64,000 bases of DNA from Crossiella sp. S99.2 (GCF_023094165.1 NZ_JALMDK010000017.1:124001-188000), one strand, 5' to 3'; shown: positions 7,342 through 16,970, counted from the first letter of the stretch. Made by a program: numbers and translations. The notes: generated by a model from the letters alone, not told the origin.

Positions 7342-10020
7342 TCACGGGCGAGGGAGCCGGGCGACGAGCGCGGTGCGCGAGGACACGCCGAGTTTGCGGT
7401 AGATCCGCCCCAGGTGGGTCTCCACGGTGCGTTCGCTGACCACCAGCCGTTCGGCGATGGCCCGGTTGCTCTCCCCCCTGGCGACGAGTCCGGCGATCTC
7501 GGCCTCCCGCCGGGTCAGGCCGAGCGGGGAGTGCCGGGCGGTGTGCGGGGCCGGTGCGGGGACGCGGCGGCCGAGCTTGCGCTGGTGCCGGGTGGCCAGC
7601 TCGACATACCGGTCTGCCCCGCACAGGGCGAGAATCGCCGCCGCACTGTCCAGTTCGGACAGTGCCATCGACCGGTTGCCGCCTGCGCCGTGGATCAGTC
7701 CGGCCAGCATCCGGGCCCGGCCGGCCTGCAGCCGCTGCCCGGTGGCCACGAAGATCTCCGCCGCCGCCTCGGCCCGGGCCAGGGCCGTTCCCAGTTCCCC
7801 GGCCTGGTGCAGGGTGTGCGCCCGCGCCAGCGCGGCGAACCCCAGGCTCCACGGCAGCACCTCCTCGGCCAGCTCCTCCGCGCGGTCCGCCCAGTCGCCC
7901 GGCTCGCCGAGTTCGGCCAGCTCGGCATAGGCGCGCAGGCGCATCCGGTAGAGCAGCTGGGGCAGCGCCGGGCCGCCCATGCGCTCGATCACCCGCGCCA
8001 GTCCCTCGCCCCGGCCGGTGGTACCCCGGCGCAGCAGCTCGATGCCCAGTGCGAGGGGCAGGCGCCGGACCTCCGGGCCCTGCTCGGGGAGCGCGCACAT
8101 CTCCTGGTAGGCCCGGGTCAGCGTGTCCAGGTCCAGGCAGTCCACCGCGACCATGCCCTGGAAGAACAACGCCGCCTCCAGCAGCGGGGTCGCCCCGTCC
8201 AGCCTGGCCAGTTCCAGTGCCTCCGCCGCCGAGGCCATGGCCTGGGTCAGCTGCCCCGCCGCGGCCTGGCCGACGGAGCTGTAGCCGTAGATGCCCGCGC
8301 TGCCCGTGACGTTGCCGGTCCGCTCCATCACCACCAGCTCCTGCCGCAACCGGCGCAATCCGCTGTCCAGCCGGAGGTGCCCGTAGATCTCGGTGATCGG
8401 TGCGGCGTGGCCGATCCAGAAGAACGCCCGGTGGTCGGCCTCGCTGATCCGGTCGAACATCTCGGTGGACTCCGCCAGCAACTCCACCGCCTCGCGCACC
8501 CGCCCCAGCTGCGGGTGGGTCATGGCCAGCATGGCCAGGGCCGCGCAGCGCACCGGGCAGTCCGCCCCGGCCGGACGTCGTCGCAGGGCCAGCGCCGCCA
8601 CCTCGGCGGCCTCGGCGAACTTGAACTGGGACAGCTCCAGCACGGCCAGGTGCATGGCGATCATGGCGGTGAGCAGGTCGTCCTGGTCCGGCTCGCGGTC
8701 CAGTTCGGCGTAGAGCGTCTCGGTGGTCTCCTCCGCCCAGGCGAAGGACAGGCTCGTGCCCGCGTACAGCGCGGTCGCCCGCAGCCGCAGCGCGGGTTCG
8801 GTCATCAGGGCTCTGGCCAGCTCCCAGGCCTGGGCGCTGCGACCCGCCAGCGCCAGCGCCTGGGCCAGTTCCAGGCGCAGCTCCCCGCCCACCTCGTCGG
8901 CAGGCGCAGGATGCAGGTCCAGCGCCGCCTGGGCCCAGCTCACCGCGGTCGCCGGGGCCACCGGCAGGGCCTCCCTGGCCGCCGCGCGCAGCTCCTCCCG
9001 CGCCTGGGTGTCCCCGACCGCGGCCGAGCGGGCGAGGTGCGGGGCGCGCACCCCGACCCCCGCGCCCCGCCTGGCCAGTTCCCCGGCCACCCGGCCGTGC
9101 GTGGCGGCCCGCCACAGCGGACTGGCCGAGTGGTAGACCGCGTTGCGCAGCAAGGGATGCCGGAAGGCGACCCGGGCCCCGGCTCCGGTGGCGCGCAGCA
9201 GGTCCGCGGTGAACAGCTCCGCCGCGGCGGCCTCGGTCTGGGCCGGGGTCAGGTCGGCGGCGACCGCGACCAGCTCCGGCTCGACCTGGTCGCCGAGCAC
9301 TGCCGCGGCCTGGGCGACCAGCCGCGCGCGGTCGGACAGCTGGCCGAACTCGGCCAGCAGCGCCCTGGTGCCGGTGTGCGGCCCGGCGGTGCGGGCCAGG
9401 ATGCCCAGATACAGCGGGTTGCCCTCGGCTGCGGTGTAGCGGCTGCGGCGCTGCGGCTGGGGCACGTCGGAGAGCAGCTGCTCGGCGGCGGAGTAGTCCA
9501 GGGCGGTCAGTTCCACGCGGTGGACCGGGGCGGTCCACGGTTCGTGCAGCACCGCGGCCAGCTTGTCCGGCAGCTGCCGGGGCCGGTGGGCCAGCCACAG
9601 CACCAGCGGTCCGGCCGGCGGGCGGCGGCTCAGGTGCGCGAGCAGGTGCACCGAGGCTTCATCGGCCCAGTGCAGGTCATCCAGTACCAGCACGGTGCGC
9701 GGTGTCAGCACGGCGGACACCGCCCGGTGCAGCGCCCGCCACCCGCCGGGCGAATCGTCGGCAGGCACCGGGAAACGGTCGGCCAGGGCGTCCTGGAACA
9801 CCCCGAACGGCAGCTCCTGCTCGAACTCCCCCGCCCGGCCGGTCAGGACCGTGAAACCCTGTGCGGCCGCGCGCGGGCCCGCCTCGTACAGCAGCCGCGA
9901 CTTGCCGATACCGGGCTCGCCGACGACCTCCACCACGGTGATCCCGGCCTCGGCCGTGGCCACCACCCCGGTCAGGAGATCCAGCTCGGCCTGCCTGCCA
10001 ACGAACGGTTCCACCGGCAC
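7342..10020 (-). CDS. LAL-type LuxR family regulator with AAA ATPase domain
   Basis: A large ATP-binding LuxR regulator of about 892 residues. The N-terminus has PFVGRQAELDLL followed by Walker A GEPGIGKSRLL and Walker B TVLVLDDLHWAD, the middle is TPR-like helical repeats, and the C-terminus is a LuxR helix-turn-helix (LTRREAEIAGLVARGESN then VSERTVETHLGRIYRKLGV). LAL proteins usually activate secondary metabolite or sugar genes; no target is evident. The GTG at 10020 directly precedes the conserved FVGR motif; in-frame ATG 10059 and GTG 10107 are alternatives without a good ribosome site. Confidence 0.9.
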   Translation of the reverse strand: MPVEPFVGRQAELDLLTGVVATAEAGITVVEVVGEPGIGKSRLLYEAGPRAAAQGFTVLTGRAGEFEQELPFGVFQDALADRFPVPADDSPGGWRALHRAVSAVLTPRTVLVLDDLHWADEASVHLLAHLSRRPPAGPLVLWLAHRPRQLPDKLAAVLHEPWTAPVHRVELTALDYSAAEQLLSDVPQPQRRSRYTAAEGNPLYLGILARTAGPHTGTRALLAEFGQLSDRARLVAQAAAVLGDQVEPELVAVAADLTPAQTEAAAAELFTADLLRATGAGARVAFRHPLLRNAVYHSASPLWRAATHGRVAGELARRGAGVGVRAPHLARSAAVGDTQAREELRAAAREALPVAPATAVSWAQAALDLHPAPADEVGGELRLELAQALALAGRSAQAWELARALMTEPALRLRATALYAGTSLSFAWAEETTETLYAELDREPDQDDLLTAMIAMHLAVLELSQFKFAEAAEVAALALRRRPAGADCPVRCAALAMLAMTHPQLGRVREAVELLAESTEMFDRISEADHRAFFWIGHAAPITEIYGHLRLDSGLRRLRQELVVMERTGNVTGSAGIYGYSSVGQAAAGQLTQAMASAAEALELARLDGATPLLEAALFFQGMVAVDCLDLDTLTRAYQEMCALPEQGPEVRRLPLALGIELLRRGTTGRGEGLARVIERMGGPALPQLLYRMRLRAYAELAELGEPGDWADRAEELAEEVLPWSLGFAALARAHTLHQAGELGTALARAEAAAEIFVATGQRLQAGRARMLAGLIHGAGGNRSMALSELDSAAAILALCGADRYVELATRHQRKLGRRVPAPAPHTARHSPLGLTRREAEIAGLVARGESNRAIAERLVVSERTVETHLGRIYRKLGVSSRTALVARLPRP

Positions 10021-10126
10021 ACCATAGTGAGATGGCCCCCGGCGCAGGCCGGAGGCCATTCCATTTCGGACAGTGCCAGGCTCGCGGCACACCGCCTGTT
10101 CCCGCACCGTTGGCCGCGGCTTCGCC

Positions 10127-10588
10127 TTACCGGCGATCGTCCCGGGTCAGCCAGAGCCGCCGCGGCCCGGTGCCGGCGGCCCCCAAACGGTCGTCCCGGT
10201 TGCGCAGCAGGCAGTTCTGCAGCGAGAGACAGCCGCAGCCGATGCAGTCGGTGAGCTTGTCACGCAACCGGACAAGCTGGCTGATCCGTAGGTCCAGATC
10301 GGCGTGCCAGCGCGCCGCGAGCAGCTCCCAGTCCTCCTGCGTCGGCGCGCGGTCCGCGGGCAGTTCGGACAGCGCCGCGCCGATCTCGCGCAGCGGGATG
10401 CCGACCCGCTGGGCGACTCTGATGAGCGCGACCCGGCGCAGCGCGTGCCGCGGGAACCGCCGCTGATTGCCCGCCGTGCGCCTGCTGGTCACCAGGCCCT
10501 GCTCCTCGTAGAAGTGCAGCGCCGTGACGGTCACCCCGGCTCGCCGGGCGAGTTGGCCAATGGTCAGTTCGGCTTGCGGATCCACCAC
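10127..10588 (-). CDS. soxR: Redox-sensing transcriptional regulator SoxR
   Basis: A 153-residue MerR-family protein. N-terminal helix-turn-helix LTIGQLARRAGVTVTALHFYEEQGL, dimerisation helix, then the SoxR-specific 2Fe-2S cysteine cluster CIGCGCLSLQNC near residue 120. The protein would sense redox-cycling compounds through the cluster and activate divergent promoters. The GTG at 10588 gives a normal SoxR N-terminus; upstream in-frame codons lie in the promoter region. It is transcribed away from an MFS drug exporter, and a SoxR box lies between them, so the exporter is the likely target. Confidence 0.93.
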   Translation of the reverse strand: MVDPQAELTIGQLARRAGVTVTALHFYEEQGLVTSRRTAGNQRRFPRHALRRVALIRVAQRVGIPLREIGAALSELPADRAPTQEDWELLAARWHADLDLRISQLVRLRDKLTDCIGCGCLSLQNCLLRNRDDRLGAAGTGPRRLWLTRDDRR

Positions 10589-10608
10589 CTGCGGAATCCT
10601 ACCTCTTG

Positions 10609-10628
10609 ACCTCGGGTAAACCTGAGGT
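10609..10628 (+). promoter_or_regulatory. SoxR box in the exporter promoter
   Basis: Near-perfect inverted repeat ACCTCGGG-TAAA-CCTGAGGT (one mismatch), immediately after a TTGAC -35-like element at 10606, and 16 nt before the MFS start codon. The arrangement of a palindrome within the promoter spacer matches SoxR/MerR-type activation by DNA distortion. Confidence 0.8.
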
Positions 10629-10643
10629 TGAAAGCTGTTCGGC

Positions 10644-12131
10644 ATGACTCGTGACATCGCCGGTCCCCGGCTCGCCGGCCGGCGGGAATGGCTCGGCCTC
10701 GCGGTTCTCCTGCTCCCCGCGCTGCTGGCCTCCCTCGAACTGACCATCACCCACCTCGCGCTGCCCGCGATCGGCCGCGACCTGGGCGCGTCCAGCACCC
10801 AGTTGCTGTGGATCGTCGACGGTTACGCGTTCCTGCTGGCCGGCACGCTCGTCCTGATGGGCACGCTGGGCGACCGGATCGGGCGGCGCAGGCTGCTGCT
10901 CGGTGGCGCGACCGCGTTCAGCGCGCTGTCCGTGGCCGCCGCGTACGCCCCGAACCCGGAGGTGCTCATCGCGGTGCGCGCCCTGCTCGGCGTGGCGGGC
11001 GCGACCCTCATGCCCTCGGTGCTCGCACTCGCCGTGGCGCTGTTCACCGAAGCACGCCAGCGCGCGCAGGCCGTCGGCATCGTCATCGCCACCGTCTCGG
11101 CCGGTACCGCGATCGGACCGCTGGTCGGCGGCTGGCTGCTGGAGCATTTCTGGTGGGGCGCGGCGTTCCTGCTGCCGATCCCGCTGATGCTCGTGTTGCT
11201 GGTCGTCGGGCCGGTGACGCTGCCCGAGGGCCGATCTCCTGGCGGGCGCCGGCTGGACCTGCCCAGCGCCGTGCTCTCCATCGCCACCGTGCTGCCGATC
11301 GTCTACGGGCTCAAGCAGGTCGCCGCGGCCGGACCGGACCCGATCGCGTTCGCCACCCTCGCCCTCGGGCTGGCCTGCGCCCTGCTGTTCGTCCGCCGCC
11401 AACGCCGGCTGGCCGACCCGATGCTCGATCTGCACCTGTTCGCCTCCCCGGCGTTCACCACGGCCACCCTCACCCTCGTGCTCGGGATCTTCGTGCTGTG
11501 GGGCACGAACTACGCGGTGGCGCAGTACCTCCAGCTGGTGGCCGGGCTGACTCCGCTGACCGCCGGACTGCGGACGGCACCATCGGCGATCGGGATCATC
11601 CTCGGCTCACTCGGCGCGACCCGGCTCGCCCGCCGGCTGCCGCCAGGGTGGATCATCAGCGGTGGGCTGCTGCTGTCGGCCATCGGTTTCGGTGTGCTGG
11701 CCACCCTCGGCCCGGCCACCCCGCTGAGCGTGCTCGTGACCGGGACGATCATCGTCTCGGCCGGGCTCGGACCGATGATGGCCCTGGCCACCACCATCGT
11801 GGTGGGCAACGCCCCGGCCGAGCGGGCAGGCGCCGCGTCGGCCATCGCCTCCGCGGCGCCCCAGCTGGGCGGCGGGCTGGGCATCGCGATCCTCGGCAGC
11901 GTCATCACGGCCGTCTACCGCGCGGATATGGGCGGCATCGCCGGACCAGCGGGCGACACCCTCACCGGAGCCGTCGCCGCTGCGGGCGCCCTGCCCGCGG
12001 CCGAGAGCGCCGCCCTGCTCGCCACGGCCCGTGCCGCGTTCACCGCCGGATTCGAGGTCAGCGCCCTGATCTCGGCCGCGCTGACGGTACTGCTCGCCGG
12101 CGTCGTCCTGCTGGTGCTGGGCAGACGGTGA
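10644..12131 (+). CDS. MFS multidrug exporter (DHA2, 14-TM type)
   Basis: A 495-residue major facilitator with about 14 hydrophobic segments. Motif A is present as GDRIGRRRLLLGG after TM2 and an antiporter motif C-like stretch as SAGTAIGPLVGGWLL. This is the EmrB/QacA-type proton-coupled drug exporter family. Its control from a SoxR box suggests export of redox-active compounds such as quinones or phenazines, perhaps self-made. It ends 171 nt from the convergent lanthipeptide exporter. Confidence 0.9.
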   Translation: MTRDIAGPRLAGRREWLGLAVLLLPALLASLELTITHLALPAIGRDLGASSTQLLWIVDGYAFLLAGTLVLMGTLGDRIGRRRLLLGGATAFSALSVAAAYAPNPEVLIAVRALLGVAGATLMPSVLALAVALFTEARQRAQAVGIVIATVSAGTAIGPLVGGWLLEHFWWGAAFLLPIPLMLVLLVVGPVTLPEGRSPGGRRLDLPSAVLSIATVLPIVYGLKQVAAAGPDPIAFATLALGLACALLFVRRQRRLADPMLDLHLFASPAFTTATLTLVLGIFVLWGTNYAVAQYLQLVAGLTPLTAGLRTAPSAIGIILGSLGATRLARRLPPGWIISGGLLLSAIGFGVLATLGPATPLSVLVTGTIIVSAGLGPMMALATTIVVGNAPAERAGAASAIASAAPQLGGGLGIAILGSVITAVYRADMGGIAGPAGDTLTGAVAAAGALPAAESAALLATARAAFTAGFEVSALISAALTVLLAGVVLLVLGRR

Positions 12132-12302
12132 CCCACTGGGCAGGGGTGCCGTGCCGCGTCACGGGCCGCGGCGCAGCGGCGGGCGGTGAGGTAGTTGGTC
12201 AGCGCCGCCCTCGTCTACCTGGTCGTCTTCGGTTGGGCCGGACATCGCGGGCGGCGGGGCTGCCGCACCCTCGCCGCGCACAGGTGTCGTGGCCGGTGAC
12301 GA

Positions 12303-14126
12303 TCACGGCACGAGCCGCCCCACCGCGGTGGACCCGGCCACGGCGGCCGGATCGGTTCGCGACCGGTGCGGGGCGAGGGCGGCGGCGCACTCACGGTGGC
12401 CGACAAGCAGTTCCCGGTAGTGCTGGCAGGACAGGCTCAGCTCGGCGTGGGTGCCGCTGCCGACGACCCTGCCCTGTTCAAGCACCAGGACGTGCGTGGC
12501 GTTCTGGATGGTGGACAGGCGATGGGCGACCACCAGCACCGCCCTGTCCGTTGCCAACGCGTCCATCGCCCGCAGCAGGTGCGCCTCATTGGTGGTGTCC
12601 ATCTGGGAGGTCGGCTCGTCGAGAACGACCAGCGGGGTGTCCCGGATGAGCGCCCTGGCCAGCGCGAGGCGCTGGCGCTGACCGCCGGAGAGGTCGTGGT
12701 TCCGGCCGAGGTGGGTGTCCAGGCCGTCCGGCAGGCGCCGGATGTCCTGCTCCAGGCCGACGGTTGCCAGTGCGGTCCACAACCGCTGCTCAGCCAGGCC
12801 GGGATCGAGTCCGAGGGTGAGATTCAGGCGGATCGGGCCCTCCAGGAGAGTGAACTCCTGGTCGACGTAGGTGACGTTCCGGCGCAGCGAGTGCAGCGGC
12901 CAATTCCCGATGTCCCGGCCCAGCACGTGGATTGTGCCGCGGGTGGGTTCGATGAACCTCTCGATGAGTTTCAGCACGGTCGACTTGCCCGCGCCCGAGT
13001 GCCCGATGATCGCGGTGAGACCACGGCCCGGCACGGCGAGGCAGACCCGGCGCAGGGCAGGGTGACCGTGGTAGTCGAACCAGACGTCACGGAACTCGAC
13101 CGCCGTGCCGCCATCGGAAAGCGGCGTTTCCGGGGCGGCGGGCGCCGCGCGCTCGGCAGGCGTGGCCAGCAGCTCCGCGAACCGCCTGCGGGCGGCCCGG
13201 CCGATCTGGATCCGGCTGATCCCGGCCTCCAGGACACCAAGCGGCACCGTGAGCTGGAACAGGCACAGGAGCACGGCGATGAAGGTGGACACGGGCAGTG
13301 CGCCCGCACTGACCTGGGCGCCGCCCACGATCACCACCGCGATCATCGAGACCTGGTTGCCCAGCGCCATGACCGGCGTGACCATCGACTGGAGCCGGGC
13401 CACGGACAGGGTCCGGACGCTCAGGTGCGTGGCCTTCTCGGCGAAGTCGGCGGCCGCCCGCGGCTCGGCGACGCATGCCTTGATCGTGGTCAGCGCCGAG
13501 GCCGTGGCGGTGACGTGCTGTCCGAGCGCGCTAGTGGACTGTTGCAGATCCTGGAAACGCTGCCGCAGTTTCCTCGTGGCCACCCGGACGAACATCGCGC
13601 CAGGGCCGAGGGTGAGCAGCGCGACCACGGTCACCGTTGGCGACAACACGGCCATCACGGTCACCGTGGCGATCGCGGTGGCCGCCGCGACCGGCAGCTG
13701 GGCGAACCCGACGTCGACCAGGGAACGCAGGTGAGCGGCGTCGGTGGTCAGCCGGGTGCCGAGGGCACCGGCGCCGTGGGAGCGAACGACGTCCAGCGGC
13801 AGCCGGAGGATGTGGTCCATCACCTGGCACCGCACCCGCAGGATCAGCCGTTCCCCGGTCTGTTGCAGCAACCAGGTCGCCGTCGCCGTGACGACCAGGG
13901 CGCTCAAGGCCAGCCCCGCCATGGCCAGCACCACGCCGGTCACGTCACGGTGCTCGGCGACCGCACTGATGAGTTCCCTGACCAGCAGCGGCACGGCCAG
14001 GTTGGCCGCCGCGCCGATGAGGCCCAGCGTGACCACCAGCACCAGGCGGAGACGGTCACTCCGGCCGAGGTCCAGGATGGCGTGGCCGGGTCGCGGCCTG
14101 GTGGCGGCGGACTGGCGTGGCGGCAT
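12303..14126 (-). CDS. Lanthipeptide cluster ABC exporter (LanT-like, no protease domain)
   Basis: A 607-residue ABC half-transporter: six membrane segments in residues ~25-300, Walker A IIGHSGAGKST, signature LSGGQRQRLALARAL, Walker B LVVLDEPTS, H-loop AHRLSTIQ. There is no N-terminal C39 peptidase domain, which agrees with class III lanthipeptide exporters, so leader removal must be done by another protease. The ATG at 14126 has GGAGGAA eight bases upstream; longer open frames upstream lack a site. It is the last gene of the cluster LanKC-precursor-exporter, separated from the precursor by a strong hairpin. Confidence 0.9.
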   Translation of the reverse strand: MPPRQSAATRPRPGHAILDLGRSDRLRLVLVVTLGLIGAAANLAVPLLVRELISAVAEHRDVTGVVLAMAGLALSALVVTATATWLLQQTGERLILRVRCQVMDHILRLPLDVVRSHGAGALGTRLTTDAAHLRSLVDVGFAQLPVAAATAIATVTVMAVLSPTVTVVALLTLGPGAMFVRVATRKLRQRFQDLQQSTSALGQHVTATASALTTIKACVAEPRAAADFAEKATHLSVRTLSVARLQSMVTPVMALGNQVSMIAVVIVGGAQVSAGALPVSTFIAVLLCLFQLTVPLGVLEAGISRIQIGRAARRRFAELLATPAERAAPAAPETPLSDGGTAVEFRDVWFDYHGHPALRRVCLAVPGRGLTAIIGHSGAGKSTVLKLIERFIEPTRGTIHVLGRDIGNWPLHSLRRNVTYVDQEFTLLEGPIRLNLTLGLDPGLAEQRLWTALATVGLEQDIRRLPDGLDTHLGRNHDLSGGQRQRLALARALIRDTPLVVLDEPTSQMDTTNEAHLLRAMDALATDRAVLVVAHRLSTIQNATHVLVLEQGRVVGSGTHAELSLSCQHYRELLVGHRECAAALAPHRSRTDPAAVAGSTAVGRLVP

Positions 14127-14166
14127 GGTTCTTCCTCCGGTAGTGCGGGTCAGGTGGCGGAAGACG

Positions 14167-14212
14167 AGGTGGCCAGGGCGAAGATGCGGTGGTCCGCTCG
14201 CCCTGGCCACCT
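14167..14212 (-). terminator. Hairpin between precursor and exporter genes
   Basis: Perfect 15-bp stem: AGGTGGCCAGGGCGA at 14167-14181 and its complement at 14198-14212, with a 16-nt loop. It lies 37 nt after the precursor stop and 41 nt before the exporter start. It probably acts as a partial terminator and 3' stabiliser, giving more precursor mRNA than exporter mRNA. Confidence 0.75.
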
Positions 14213-14248
14213 GCCCGGTCAGTCAGGAACCCTGGGGCCGGAACCAGT

Positions 14249-14365
14249 TCACATACCCTTGCCGGTGCAGAGGACGCTGAAGCTGCAACCGATGCTGAAG
14301 TTGCTGGCCCCGCACCCCTGCTGCACGTCGTCGGGCTCCAGGGATTGAAGATCGAGAATAACCAT
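14249..14365 (-). CDS. Class III lanthipeptide precursor peptide (LanA)
   Basis: A 38-residue peptide gene, 16 nt downstream of LanKC. The leader starts MVILDLQSLEPDD, the ILDLQ-LE helix motif recognised by class III synthetases. The core begins around residue 17 and contains SNFSIGC (a Ser-x-x-Ser-x-x-Cys labionin-type motif, residues 21-27), then SFSVLC (28-33) and a short TGKGM tail; there are three cysteines in total (18, 27, 33). Predicted product: a small, hydrophobic labionin or lanthionine peptide like SapB or labyrinthopeptin. GAGGGA lies 7-12 bases before the ATG. The gene is too short for usual ORF cut-offs. Confidence 0.9.
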   Translation of the reverse strand: MVILDLQSLEPDDVQQGCGASNFSIGCSFSVLCTGKGM

Positions 14366-14381
14366 GGTGTTTCCCTCGCTT

Positions 14382-16970
14382 TCAGTTGATGTTGACCAGC
14401 TCCAGCTGGGCGTTGGATGAGACGGGAACGGAAGGGCGCCGGCCGTGCTCCGGCTGGAAGAACGGCATGGCGGTCTGACCGGTCCGCGCCGCGGTCAGCG
14501 CGAGGAGCACGCCCGCCGAGCCGGTGGCCAGGTCCGTCGACAGTCTGAACATGTTGTGGCCGGTGAAGGCCACACCTCCCCGGAACCGGATCGCCTGGTC
14601 GGCGATCAGCCGCAGCAGATGCTCGATCTGGGCGCTGATCGCGATGCTGGGCGAGCGCTGACGTTCCCGGCACAGGAACTCCAGGATTCCGGCGACGCCG
14701 TGGAACAACCCCGGCAGGAGGTAGAACAGACCTGAGGCCGCGTTCACCACACCGGTCAGCGCGCGGTCGAACTCCTCGTCATGGCGATGCCGGAGATAGT
14801 CCTGCAGCACCAGTCCGATCCCGACGCTGCCTCCTGCCAGGTAGGGCAGTGTGGTGGTCTTGTCCCGGACGTGCAGCACGTCCCCGTCCAGCCAGGCACA
14901 GCCGGCGAGGTCGCGGCGCAGTGCCTGCGCGGCGAGGTCCAGGAAGCACTGGTCGCCGGTGTGCTCGTAGAGGCGAAGGTAGAAGAGGGCGGCGCCGGTC
15001 CAGCCCCTGGCCAGTCCGGCGAAGCGCGGCTCACTGGCGGAATCGGCGGCCGCGAGCATGGCACCCAGCAGGTCCGCACAGCGCTCCACCTGGTGCAGCA
15101 ACACCGGGTCGCCGGTGTGGCGGGCGAAATGCAGGAAGCTCAGCCCCATGCCGGGCAGCCCGTCCATCAGGTCGATACCGGCGCCGGGCAGCGGCGCCGA
15201 CAGGATCCGGTCGAGCAGATCGGCGGACTCGGTCGCACATCCGAGCGTGTGCAGGGCGTAGGCGATGCCGTGCAGGCCGAGATAGAAGCCGGTCTGCGGA
15301 TTCTCCGACCGTCGGACGTGGTCGACCAGCCATGCCTCGTGCTCGGCGAAGCGCCCGGCTCCGGCCTGGTGCAACGCGTAGAGGACGCCTGCCGCGCCGT
15401 AGGCCAGGTTGAGCCCGCCGCTGGCGAACTGGGCGATATCGCCGGGGAAGAGCCGGTCATCTCGTTGTGGGGTGGTGCTGGCCAGTATCGCGGACACGAT
15501 CGCGGCTCGGGCTCCGGGCGCATCCGGTGTCCAGGCCGGCTCGGTGGCGCCGGCCTCGCCGGCCGGTTCAGGCGGCGCCAGGCGCTGGTGGAGTCGCGTG
15601 CGGAAATCCGCCGGAATGGGGAACCTGGCGGCGATGCCGTCCAGGAGCTGGGGCAGTTTCGCGGGGTCCAGGCTGAGCAGGTGTGGCATTGCCAGGAACA
15701 GGTTCAACCCGAGGGCACAGAGCTGCCAGTCGTCGGATGCCGGGCCGGTGATCCCCGCCGGAGGTTCGAACCCCAGGGCGGTGTCCCGCACGCGGAACTC
15801 GGCATCGTCCAGTCCGGCGAACTCGAAGTCGATCAGCACGACCGGACCGTGCGGGGGCACGAGCACATTCCTGGCATGCAGGTCACCCAGGACGACACCG
15901 CGGTCGTGGATGGCCTGGAGCGCCCGGTCGACCTGGGCGAAGATGTCCAGGGCCCAGGCCGTGTAGCGCTGGAAGGCAGGCAGGCCGGCCGACGGGGGCA
16001 GCGGGAGGATCCGTTCGGCGATCGTCTCCCACAGTGGCTTCCCCTCGACGTAGTCCATCACCAGGAAGTGATGTTGCTGGCAGATGAGGTAGTCGTGGAC
16101 CTGGGGCACGCACCACAGTCCGCGCAGTCGCTGGAGCACGGCGTGCTCGTGGGACAGGCGGGTGACGGCGTCGGTGCCCAGTGCGTCGAGTCCGGCGTGT
16201 GGTCGCGCCTCCTTGAGGACGACCTCCTGACCGTTGCGCAGGTCGGTCGCCTGGTACACGCCACCGCCGTTGGAGAAGTGCAGGACCCGGTGCACCTTGA
16301 ACGGGAACTCCGCGGGCGCGCAGGCCGTTCGACGTTCCCGCTGGGCTTCGAGGAAGGGCGGCAGCTCGACCCAGTCCGGCACGTAGAAGGCCGGCTCACG
16401 CTTGTCGGGCACCAAATTCCCGCGCCTGTCCTCGATCGCGAATTCGCTCAGCCCGGACGGCAGTACGACCGTGCGCGTCTGGAACCCCCCGTACCGCACG
16501 TACAGTGGCCCCGAGTTCCACCGGAGGTCGCTGAGGATGTAGGGCCCTGCCGCACCGGCAAGCTGTTCGTCGAGATCACCGAGAACCTCTTCCAGAGCTT
16601 GCTCGTCGACCGGGTACATGGTGATGAACTTGCCACTGCCGGCCCGGTGCGCATACTTCGAGTTCGACCGCAGCAGCGCCTGTTCATCAGGGCGGAACTT
16701 CAACGGGATTCCGCGCGCAAAACAGTACCGCGCCACTGTCCCAAGCATGTCCCCGGCGTTGCCCAAGGTGGCCGAGACGTGAATCTTCCAGCCTTGTCCG
16801 GGAAGCGGGCATGACATTGGGGAGAGGTACGTCCAGCCATTATCCCTAGGACAGACCCAGTTCGACGGAATCGACAGGAGGTCGAGATAACTGCCGCCTC
16901 CTTGTTTATCACGCGCAAGATCGTAGAACGGATTCCCCGAGTGACAGTAAGGCAGATACTGAAGATCCAT
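14382..16970 (-). CDS. Class III lanthipeptide synthetase (LanKC)
   Basis: An 862-residue trifunctional enzyme. Residues 1-~215: lyase-like region typical of RamC (starts MDLQYLPYCHSGNPFYDL). Residues ~220-480: Ser/Thr kinase fold with VLGDLHARNVLV catalytic loop near 357 and LIDFEFAG metal loop near 385. Residues ~500-862: LanC-like cyclase barrel (GLARGWTGAALFY, LAGGSVGIGLVL, GLFHGVAGILEFL) without an obvious complete zinc-ligand set, as expected for class III. It phosphorylates and dehydrates Ser/Thr of the precursor and forms lanthionine/labionin rings. AGGGAA precedes the ATG. It starts the unit; a terminator-like hairpin lies upstream at 17002-17041. Confidence 0.95.
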   Translation of the reverse strand: MDLQYLPYCHSGNPFYDLARDKQGGGSYLDLLSIPSNWVCPRDNGWTYLSPMSCPLPGQGWKIHVSATLGNAGDMLGTVARYCFARGIPLKFRPDEQALLRSNSKYAHRAGSGKFITMYPVDEQALEEVLGDLDEQLAGAAGPYILSDLRWNSGPLYVRYGGFQTRTVVLPSGLSEFAIEDRRGNLVPDKREPAFYVPDWVELPPFLEAQRERRTACAPAEFPFKVHRVLHFSNGGGVYQATDLRNGQEVVLKEARPHAGLDALGTDAVTRLSHEHAVLQRLRGLWCVPQVHDYLICQQHHFLVMDYVEGKPLWETIAERILPLPPSAGLPAFQRYTAWALDIFAQVDRALQAIHDRGVVLGDLHARNVLVPPHGPVVLIDFEFAGLDDAEFRVRDTALGFEPPAGITGPASDDWQLCALGLNLFLAMPHLLSLDPAKLPQLLDGIAARFPIPADFRTRLHQRLAPPEPAGEAGATEPAWTPDAPGARAAIVSAILASTTPQRDDRLFPGDIAQFASGGLNLAYGAAGVLYALHQAGAGRFAEHEAWLVDHVRRSENPQTGFYLGLHGIAYALHTLGCATESADLLDRILSAPLPGAGIDLMDGLPGMGLSFLHFARHTGDPVLLHQVERCADLLGAMLAAADSASEPRFAGLARGWTGAALFYLRLYEHTGDQCFLDLAAQALRRDLAGCAWLDGDVLHVRDKTTTLPYLAGGSVGIGLVLQDYLRHRHDEEFDRALTGVVNAASGLFYLLPGLFHGVAGILEFLCRERQRSPSIAISAQIEHLLRLIADQAIRFRGGVAFTGHNMFRLSTDLATGSAGVLLALTAARTGQTAMPFFQPEHGRRPSVPVSSNAQLELVNIN

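Noticed and set aside
7414..10254. Very long plus-strand frame antisense to the LAL regulator
   Set aside because: Low-complexity Gln/Gly/Arg protein with no domain; the minus strand encodes ATPase and LuxR motifs.
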